Below are positions 40,286-46,395 of a DNA stretch of 46,395 bases, one piece after another (the stretch's first letter is position 1; every line of letters begins with the position of its first letter). The position numbers and the translations under genes were made by a program. The stretch covers positions 1 to 46,395 of the IMG/VR virus record IMGVR_UViG_3300031841_003377, one strand, 5' to 3'. This DNA is from a virus. The notes beneath the pieces were generated by a model that did no database searches, was not told the DNA's origin, and saw only the letters and a program-made list of their open reading frames with translations.

Positions 40286-41997
40286 TAGTAGTCCCAACGG
40301 ATGATGAAATTCATATCAACATCATCTCTTTTTTGTACTGGCTGTGCAAATTTACCAACAGCTAACAATTGATTTTGATCATTATATAGTCCGATGGTAG
40401 ATATATATGGAAATGCTGTGCCATCCGTAAAAATAGTTTTACGTAACTCGCCCGGAGGTCTATTACTTTGGCCAGTAGCACATAATTCTGTTTCGCCCGC
40501 GGGCGGTCTATATGTAGCTGATGGATTCATTGAAACATTCATCGAATCGGCCGGGACTCGTACCATTACTTCATTTTCATATATTGTATGCTGACCTTTG
40601 TATGATACGTCAAATGTATTCTGAAAAAACCCAGAACCAGTATATTTGTTTAGTGGTGATGATACTACAATTTGTCCATTACGATAAAATACATTACCAG
40701 CTACATTAGTTTGATATAATTTAGGATTTGTAGCATCATCATCTGCCAATGTAGCTAATTGTGCTGCAGATGCACTAACATCATATAAACGAAATTCAGC
40801 TAATTCGTGTCCCGATGCCGCAGCATTTTGTGATGATAAATCTATAGTACCAAATAATACATCTGCATCATTTATTGTCGTATTTGCAGGCATTGTTGCA
40901 GATTGTGCAAGTGTGCCATCTATATACATAGATACTGTTTGAGTACTGCCATTATTAATTACGGCTACATGATACCAGTTATTTTCATCTAAACCACTTT
41001 TTTGTAATGTACGTTGTGTCGTGCCATCTGATAATCTAAAATTAATAATACATGTTGATTCTTGATGTTCAATAAAACATTCAAAAGGTCGCCTATAATT
41101 AGCATATGAACTATCAGCTAAATCAGATGCTAAATTCGTAATAATATTATCAGATGTAATAATTTTACTATTACGTCTATCCAATCGTTGTTCGGGTTTT
41201 ACTGCAAATTTTGATACTATACTATGCTTACCAGCACCAACGTCCGGAGCATAAACCCAAAAAGATAATGTCCAATCATCACATGCATTCATCCTATTGA
41301 ATATATCATTATGAGGTATTCTGATAGAACTAGTACTTGGCGACATAAATCGTGCAGCTAATCCACCTGACGGCCCATCTTCTAATGCAATTGCAGTTAA
41401 TTTAACATCTTCATCATGATGCTGCAATTCATATTTAATTATACCATCTGCGCGGCCTTTTCCAGATTGAGTTAAACGATATGCATTATTGAATGATAAA
41501 TACAATTTCAAGTCATTGTCATTCATCATTGATGACGTATTAATAGCTCCGTCGCGCAGATTACCATTTCCGTCATCTGTTAGTGTGATATAATCCGATG
41601 TAACAGAAACACTTTTAGGTTTAAGACGTTCGCCGACTTGAAAATAAGGTACTGTTAATATCGACGCTGAATAAAACAAACGTTTCTGCGTTTTCATACG
41701 ATTAGTTAATTCGCATGTACGTGCTGGATCATATGGATGCCGATAATACTTATGATCGATCTGTTTCCAAATTACTTGTTGATTTCTATTATCAATCGAA
41801 TTAGATGCATATAAATTATCTGAATCGCCTAAATGAGGCGGCGTGTCCTGGTATATACCATTATACGCAAAATATCCAGACTGACTAGCAACAGCTGGTG
41901 TTGTATTATTTAGCGTATAATTTTTATATGCTTTGAACGGACGAAATTGAACATCATTCGGCCGAATCGATCTAAAAACGGAAGGTATCGTCGGCAT
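40285..41997 (-). CDS. LamG-like tail protein
   Basis: 570 residues. At about 162-405 lies a LamG/concanavalin-type jelly roll (LKLYLSFNNAYRL ... DDWTLSFWVYAPD ... NNWYHVAVINNGS ... HELAEFRLYDVSAS). It is probably glycan-binding or structural. The last 40 residues, YISTIGLYNDQNQLLAVGKF, then AQPVQKRDDVDMNF and a final IIRWDY, match the end of the 404-residue protein encoded just upstream, so the two share a C-terminal module. AGGACGG precedes the ATG, 12 nt after that gene. It is likely a baseplate or tail-attached protein in a set with the 224- and 404-residue genes. Confidence 0.75.
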   Translation of the reverse strand: MPTIPSVFRSIRPNDVQFRPFKAYKNYTLNNTTPAVASQSGYFAYNGIYQDTPPHLGDSDNLYASNSIDNRNQQVIWKQIDHKYYRHPYDPARTCELTNRMKTQKRLFYSASILTVPYFQVGERLKPKSVSVTSDYITLTDDGNGNLRDGAINTSSMMNDNDLKLYLSFNNAYRLTQSGKGRADGIIKYELQHHDEDVKLTAIALEDGPSGGLAARFMSPSTSSIRIPHNDIFNRMNACDDWTLSFWVYAPDVGAGKHSIVSKFAVKPEQRLDRRNSKIITSDNIITNLASDLADSSYANYRRPFECFIEHQESTCIINFRLSDGTTQRTLQKSGLDENNWYHVAVINNGSTQTVSMYIDGTLAQSATMPANTTINDADVLFGTIDLSSQNAAASGHELAEFRLYDVSASAAQLATLADDDATNPKLYQTNVAGNVFYRNGQIVVSSPLNKYTGSGFFQNTFDVSYKGQHTIYENEVMVRVPADSMNVSMNPSATYRPPAGETELCATGQSNRPPGELRKTIFTDGTAFPYISTIGLYNDQNQLLAVGKFAQPVQKRDDVDMNFIIRWDY

Positions 41998-42009
41998 GCC
42001 GTCCTAATA

Positions 42010-43224
42010 TTAGAAATCTAATTTAATTTTAATTAGAGCTTCTCTGGTGAATGATTTTAACAATGGCTGAGATAACTTAGCTACTGCTAATAATTCTTTA
42101 CGATCATTATACAATCCTACGGTTGTGATATAAACTTGTGGATCTTGTATAAATGTATTGAATGCTAATTGACCCAATGATCCTGTTACGAATGAAGGAT
42201 TGTTCGAATAATTATATTCAGCATTTTTTAGTCTACAGAAAAAGTATGATGATTTAACTTGTTCTGAAGATCTAGCTTGAATTTGACCGCCACTACCCTT
42301 TAGCGACGAAAGTAATCGCAGATGATTGTAATTTTGAGCTGCGGAGTTATCAGTACTGAAATTCGGCTGTGCGCCTGTATCTAACGCAACACCATTAAAT
42401 ATAGCAATGCCATGCTGTGGATATAATAATCCGAAGTATGTCGGCGATGATGGATTATGAATTGTAGTAGTAGGCGAAATAGATCCAGATACTAAATTAT
42501 AAACTAATCCAGCTTCGCCGATACTGTTAGCATTTAATGATGAATCATCAATAATTTTAGTAGGAGTACCGGCAGTTGCGGCAGTTGTAGTAGCCGATGG
42601 CGTTTTTATAAATGTAAACTCAATATTTCCTGGATCAATTTTTTCTCTAATTCTAGCTCTATTAAAGTTTACAACATAGATATAATCTGAATCAGTACCG
42701 TTAAATGTAAATTTCTTATCATTAGGCGGCAATAACAATTGTGCATATTGCTTATAAATAGCTCTACTAGGCGTATCATCATTTAAATTACCAGTCGTAT
42801 CAAGAGATCCGGAACCGGCAAAGTGTCCATATGCTATAGAAAATTGTTCAATGGCAGTATTATCAGTTACTGGATCTTTATGATATATGTCATAAAAATA
42901 TGATTGCTGTGCTGCAGTTAATGAACTAGTAAACATCTCACTAGCTCCTACCAATGTGCCATCATTTCCAGAAAACATACCACGTGTTACGGTCTCAACA
43001 TTATTTCTAATGACATCATCTGCAGGGTCAAATTCTTGATATACTTTACCGAATTGAGCTCTACGACGTGCTTCTTCTCGCTGACGTATAATATCATCTG
43101 CTAATTGTCTAGCCAATGATTCTAATTGACCCTGTGCAGCAGAGGCGCCTGGACGCTTCAAACTACTTACTATATTTCCTCGTGTATCTCGTCTAACACC
43201 GGGTCTATATGTACTACGTGCCAT
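42010..43224 (-). CDS. Tail/baseplate structural protein
   Basis: 404 residues. The N-terminal 60 are basic and helical (LARQLADDIIRQREEARRRA), then the protein turns beta-rich with LLPPNDKKFTFNGTDSDYIY and YNLVSGSISPTTTIHNPSSP. The C-terminus YITTVGLYNDRKELLAVAKL, then SQPLLKSFTRE, is shared with the 570-residue LamG protein. A short conserved end module in two adjacent tail genes suggests a common docking surface. AAAGGA precedes the ATG, 11 nt after the 224-residue gene. Function beyond virion structure is unknown. Confidence 0.7.
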   Translation of the reverse strand: MARSTYRPGVRRDTRGNIVSSLKRPGASAAQGQLESLARQLADDIIRQREEARRRAQFGKVYQEFDPADDVIRNNVETVTRGMFSGNDGTLVGASEMFTSSLTAAQQSYFYDIYHKDPVTDNTAIEQFSIAYGHFAGSGSLDTTGNLNDDTPSRAIYKQYAQLLLPPNDKKFTFNGTDSDYIYVVNFNRARIREKIDPGNIEFTFIKTPSATTTAATAGTPTKIIDDSSLNANSIGEAGLVYNLVSGSISPTTTIHNPSSPTYFGLLYPQHGIAIFNGVALDTGAQPNFSTDNSAAQNYNHLRLLSSLKGSGGQIQARSSEQVKSSYFFCRLKNAEYNYSNNPSFVTGSLGQLAFNTFIQDPQVYITTVGLYNDRKELLAVAKLSQPLLKSFTREALIKIKLDF

Positions 43225-43235
43225 TATTTATTCCT

Positions 43236-43910
43236 TTATGATTGAGCCGTCGGCGCGCCGATTGTCGTTGCTAATTCTTGCTTCTTAACAGTTAACGTAA
43301 TAGAAGCCCGGCCACCGGTTTCATTTCCTATAATTAATATCGTTGCTGTTTTATCAGTTGCTAATTGAGGCTTAGCTGCAATTTCAAATTGCAATCCAGA
43401 TACTGCTACAGATTGTGCTGCTTCACTATCGCCAATAAACTGTGCCACAGTAGTATTCATTCCAGCAATTCCGGTTGTTCTTGTTACTCTAATTTCGGCT
43501 ACATCTGAATCAGAAAGTATTGCAGTATATCCAAATCGAGAATTGCCATTTGTAAAGTTTGTCGTTGCCGGAGAAATTATAGTAGTTTCATTTGATTGTA
43601 ATGAAATATTTGTAGCGCCTACGCTTACAACAGGAATACGTGCAGTACCTTTTGGTAGTGTAACAAGTTTATATTTCATCATTTGCGTCTCATCAGGTAA
43701 TGCTTCTACAATAGGCATATTTTCAATTGCCGCACCATAGTATGCTGTCCCTAATGGATGTTCGCTATTATATAAATCATAATCAACTTCATCATCTGCT
43801 AAAGCAAATTGAGTAATTTTAAACTCATCACGTCCTCTAGCTAATAATTCTCTACCTTTCTTAGTAAGAATTGCATCAACCGTGATTGTACTATTATTTA
43901 AGTATCCCAT
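43236..43910 (-). CDS. Tail/baseplate protein with Ig-like C-terminal domain
   Basis: 224 residues. The N-terminal domain begins MGYLNNSTITVDAILTKKGR and contains KITQFALADDEVDYDLYN, then an 'AIENMPIVEALPDETQMMKY' segment. This is a conserved pattern in tail proteins of T4-type marine phages. The C-terminal 95 residues are Ser/Thr/Ala-rich beta strands resembling an immunoglobulin-like fold and end in TVKKQELATTIGAPTAQS. A late-type element lies 18 nt before the ATG, making this the first gene of a three-gene set with the 404- and 570-residue proteins. Confidence 0.7.
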   Translation of the reverse strand: MGYLNNSTITVDAILTKKGRELLARGRDEFKITQFALADDEVDYDLYNSEHPLGTAYYGAAIENMPIVEALPDETQMMKYKLVTLPKGTARIPVVSVGATNISLQSNETTIISPATTNFTNGNSRFGYTAILSDSDVAEIRVTRTTGIAGMNTTVAQFIGDSEAAQSVAVSGLQFEIAAKPQLATDKTATILIIGNETGGRASITLTVKKQELATTIGAPTAQS

Positions 43911-43928
43911 AGTTTATTCCATCTTTTT

Positions 43929-43937
43929 TATAAATAT
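43929..43937 (-). promoter_or_regulatory. ATATTTATA late-type element before the 224-residue gene
   Basis: Exact nonamer followed by AAAAAAG, 18 nt before the ATG at 43910, in the 40-nt gap after the large tail gene. Confidence 0.55.
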
Positions 43938-43950
43938 CGGACTGTATCAA

Positions 43951-46395
43951 TTATCTTACATTTATATTACCAGGTGGTACAATTAATTTAGTTCCACCTG
44001 GAATTGGTTCAGGCGTTGTAGTATAAATTAATTGATTAGCATTTGCTTCATATACTTCAATTACCGGCTTATTGTTTATAGCTGCTATTGTAGTGCCGAT
44101 ATTTATCGCAGGTCCCGTTATTTTACATCCTTCGTAAAAAGGCTGTTCTACACTAGCAAAAAAATCATCCATATATGCTGCATCGACAAGACTCTGAGAA
44201 AAATATTGACCCCGCGATTGACTTATAAATTGATCATTATTACGAAGTTTTTTATCTACTATCGATGCATTACCTCTGTAATGAAAAACGACTCGTTTAA
44301 ATATATCGCTAGGCCTAGGATCATCAACAACAGGATCTAATGAACCAGTACCGTTAAATTCTTTTACAATCAATCCAAAATAATTACCTGGCAATGATGA
44401 CGTCGGCGGAACGACTGAATCACTATTTGAACCAGACTTAGTATGATATAATGATTCGCCTGAGATTATATTATCTATCAGACTAATTGATGCTGTAAAC
44501 ATAGGTAATGAACCAGACACAGATTTTACTGGCTCTGCTACGAGTCCATCAAATTGTGGATTTGTTATCACCGGACGCTTAGTTATAATTTCTTTTGCAC
44601 GTTCTAATGCATGCGGCTCAACTAATATACCCATTGCTTCATCAACACGTTCAGGTAACAATTGACGTATTTGATTGAACAATGAAAAATCAAATTGACT
44701 AAAGATTCTTATGAATGCATTGATGTCATTTTTGTTAGCAAACTTTTTCCAATACTCTCTACTGAAATGATATAAGTCCGGATATGTAAATTCAAACTCA
44801 TCGTCCGGATCACCTACATAATCATCTAATTCAACATCGCCTATTTGATTAAAAATATCTTTGTTTACTTGATCAGCCTGAGAATAAAACAATCCTAACT
44901 TGTTTGAATCGATAGGAGCAAAATCAAAACTAGAACGTTCTGCAGTATTGGTAGGAGATAATCGTCTAATTAAACTATTATTTTCTAATCGTATCTTTTG
45001 CGATCTAGGTAAATTGGCACCTAATGAAACGCCTTGTACATAATAAGTTTCTTCGACAGGCTCAAAATTACCGCGTTCTGCATTTTCCGGTGAACTAAAT
45101 CCATTAACTGTAGCTTCGCCGCCATGTAAAGTAGCACTTCCCGATGCCGGATGTTTACTCATAACTTTAGTACCGTTTGTCGAATAATCGATTGCATCTA
45201 AGTCAGTACCTAACGGTAAATGTCTATGTAATTTATCGTACGAAGCAGTTGGATCAGATGATGCAACATATGATGTAGGATTCAACGTATGAAAATTAAA
45301 TGTATTATCATCAATCGTTTCTTTCCATTCTCTATACTCTTGAATCGATCCACTAAATGTTGTAATATTTGTATCAGATACTGCGTTGATTTGTCCGTCG
45401 GGTGTATCGCCGTCTAAACGGCCGCCTATATAAACATACGAACCTGCAGAGCCATGAATATTCTCTTCAATGGTGCCAGTCGACCCCGAATGGATTACTT
45501 TGCCCGTAATATAATCAGACGCTTTTTGTACCTTTACTACGTTATCACCGCCGTTAGTAGTCCAACGTAGATTCCAAAATTCGCCATCAAATAATGGCAA
45601 AAAATCTGTAGTAGAATTTCCGGCGCCATCTGCAATTGCAATACGTCCCCATTGATCACTTCCGGAAAAGGATGCGGTATATAAAACGGCTACATGAAAA
45701 TTAACCGTGCCAGCATGTGAATAATACGACATTAACGCCATATCATCTTTAATGGCCGGCTTAAATCTAATTTCACGAGTACGTATAGTATCACTAACGG
45801 CCGGAACTAATATATGTGCATCTTCATTAATTTCTAGAGCGTAATTAAATCTATCTTCAATTAATGCAGGAACATCACCAGATACTTTCGGTCCGCCATA
45901 CTCTCTTATAGAAAGCAAAGTTTGCGGAATACCATATGCATTCATCAATGCTTTTACAGACCGGCCGGTACCTCTCGTCTTAAGGATATATGGTAAGTTA
46001 TTGACAATCCTACGCCATACTTCAGTAGTAATATCTTCGTTAGATTTAGAAAATATCGAACCAGTTTGAGCATATGCTCCTGACCCAGAATCAACGCCTA
46101 ATGCATATTGCCAGAGTGCAGATGCCTGATTACCGTTAGTTAACTTCCATCCTAACGATTCGGCTACATCATATAATATTTCCTTACTACGTCCTAATTT
46201 TGGATGTTCTTCTGGCTTATATGTTTTCGTTAATGCATCAATGTATGTATACAAAACATCAAAATGATGTCCGATCATATTAACAAACAACTCATATTGA
46301 TCATTGTTTGCATCATTACGAATATGTTCTGGTATTGTTTTAGCTAATGCCGTTTCACTTTCTGTATCATATAACGATGCGGATGCATAGACACC
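43951..46395 (-). CDS. Large tail protein with LamG-like region (partial; N-terminus beyond the window)
   Basis: The frame stays open to the window edge, so the start is missing; the internal TTG at 46290 is not the start. About 814 residues are visible. The N-terminal part seen (ASLYDTESETALAKTIPEHI) and LGRSKEILYDVAESLGWKL, then VWRRIVNNLPYILKTRGTGR, belong to a helical tail domain. Coding positions around 45250-45850 show a LamG-like beta domain (TREIRFKPAIKDD ... YVYIGGRLDGD ... SIQEYREWKE). The later part has YWKKFANKNDINAFIRIFSQ, then LLPERVDEAMGILVEP. It is probably a baseplate or tail-fibre attachment protein. The gene ends 14 nt before the next late-type element. Confidence 0.8.
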   Translation of the reverse strand, partial: GVYASASLYDTESETALAKTIPEHIRNDANNDQYELFVNMIGHHFDVLYTYIDALTKTYKPEEHPKLGRSKEILYDVAESLGWKLTNGNQASALWQYALGVDSGSGAYAQTGSIFSKSNEDITTEVWRRIVNNLPYILKTRGTGRSVKALMNAYGIPQTLLSIREYGGPKVSGDVPALIEDRFNYALEINEDAHILVPAVSDTIRTREIRFKPAIKDDMALMSYYSHAGTVNFHVAVLYTASFSGSDQWGRIAIADGAGNSTTDFLPLFDGEFWNLRWTTNGGDNVVKVQKASDYITGKVIHSGSTGTIEENIHGSAGSYVYIGGRLDGDTPDGQINAVSDTNITTFSGSIQEYREWKETIDDNTFNFHTLNPTSYVASSDPTASYDKLHRHLPLGTDLDAIDYSTNGTKVMSKHPASGSATLHGGEATVNGFSSPENAERGNFEPVEETYYVQGVSLGANLPRSQKIRLENNSLIRRLSPTNTAERSSFDFAPIDSNKLGLFYSQADQVNKDIFNQIGDVELDDYVGDPDDEFEFTYPDLYHFSREYWKKFANKNDINAFIRIFSQFDFSLFNQIRQLLPERVDEAMGILVEPHALERAKEIITKRPVITNPQFDGLVAEPVKSVSGSLPMFTASISLIDNIISGESLYHTKSGSNSDSVVPPTSSLPGNYFGLIVKEFNGTGSLDPVVDDPRPSDIFKRVVFHYRGNASIVDKKLRNNDQFISQSRGQYFSQSLVDAAYMDDFFASVEQPFYEGCKITGPAINIGTTIAAINNKPVIEVYEANANQLIYTTTPEPIPGGTKLIVPPGNINVR

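Noticed and set aside
2437-43937. Plus-strand TATAAATA sites as T4 late promoters in their usual orientation
   Set aside because: There are no plus-strand genes for them to serve; every copy discussed lies just before a minus-strand start, so the coding-strand reading ATATTTATA is the relevant one.
43951-46290. TTG at 46290 as the start of the large tail protein
   Set aside because: The frame continues open for 35 more codons to the window edge with coherent sequence, so the gene is cut by the window.
1-46395. tRNA genes, integrase, attachment sites or insertion sequences
   Set aside because: None could be recognised by eye on either strand; gaps are too short for tRNA genes except 10198-10388 and 39739-39853, where no cloverleaf is apparent.

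Overview
This is an AT-rich, gene-dense piece of a T4-type tailed phage genome. Every gene I can support lies on the minus strand, so transcription runs from high to low coordinates, and both ends of the window cut through a gene. Recognisable T4-type proteins are terminase (gp17), portal (gp20), prohead protease (gp21), scaffold (gp22), major capsid protein (gp23), a gp61-type primase, a gp47/gp46-type recombination nuclease and PhoH. Three late genes carry export signals. Two of these have signal peptides of the kind seen in Bacteroidota (...TAQAQ, ...TCAAQ). The largest ends in a type IX secretion (Por) C-terminal sorting domain. The likely host is therefore a marine Flavobacteriia-like bacterium; this is inference from gene content, since no host DNA is present.

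Layout in transcription order. (1) 46395-40285: four tail or baseplate-associated proteins, two with LamG-like domains. (2) 40261-35678: a DNA-metabolism island with a T7-type endonuclease I, a primase and a single-chain fusion of the Mre11-like and Rad50-like subunits. (3) 35655-27296: a 2382-residue tail protein and a 403-residue fibre. (4) 27274-24992: a 760-residue protein pairing a cytidylyltransferase-like domain with a KxDG ligase-like domain. (5) 24960-17142: head and packaging genes, with a holin next to terminase. (6) 17142-10389: about 6.8 kb of accessory genes lying between gp21 and gp22, which are neighbours in T4. They include a thioredoxin-fold protein, a 1043-residue type IX cargo, an outer-membrane-barrel candidate, a staphylococcal-type nuclease and a phage bS21 ribosomal protein. 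(7) 10197-6632: scaffold, capsid and PhoH. (8) 6617-1: two small unknown proteins, then a run of fibre-like genes.

The genes are grouped into short coupled sets (TAATG or ATGA overlaps). At least 11 gaps carry the exact nonamer ATATTTATA on the coding strand, and two more carry ATATTTATT. This is the reverse complement of the T4 late promoter core (TATAAATA). It precedes structural and late genes but not the primase/recombination pair, so I read it as the phage's late start signal in an unexpected orientation. Two hairpin terminators fit this scheme: one sits right before a motif copy, the other closes the bS21 set. Most starts also have good Shine-Dalgarno sequences, which is notable for a phage of Bacteroidota that encodes its own bS21.

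The most interesting features are the late-expressed type IX cargo/outer-membrane/thioredoxin cassette, the reversed late motif, the bS21/Shine-Dalgarno pairing, the Mre11-Rad50 fusion and three consecutive inverted repeats in front of gp22. There is no gene-free stretch over 300 bases; the longest gaps are 10198-10388 and 39739-39853, and both are described.
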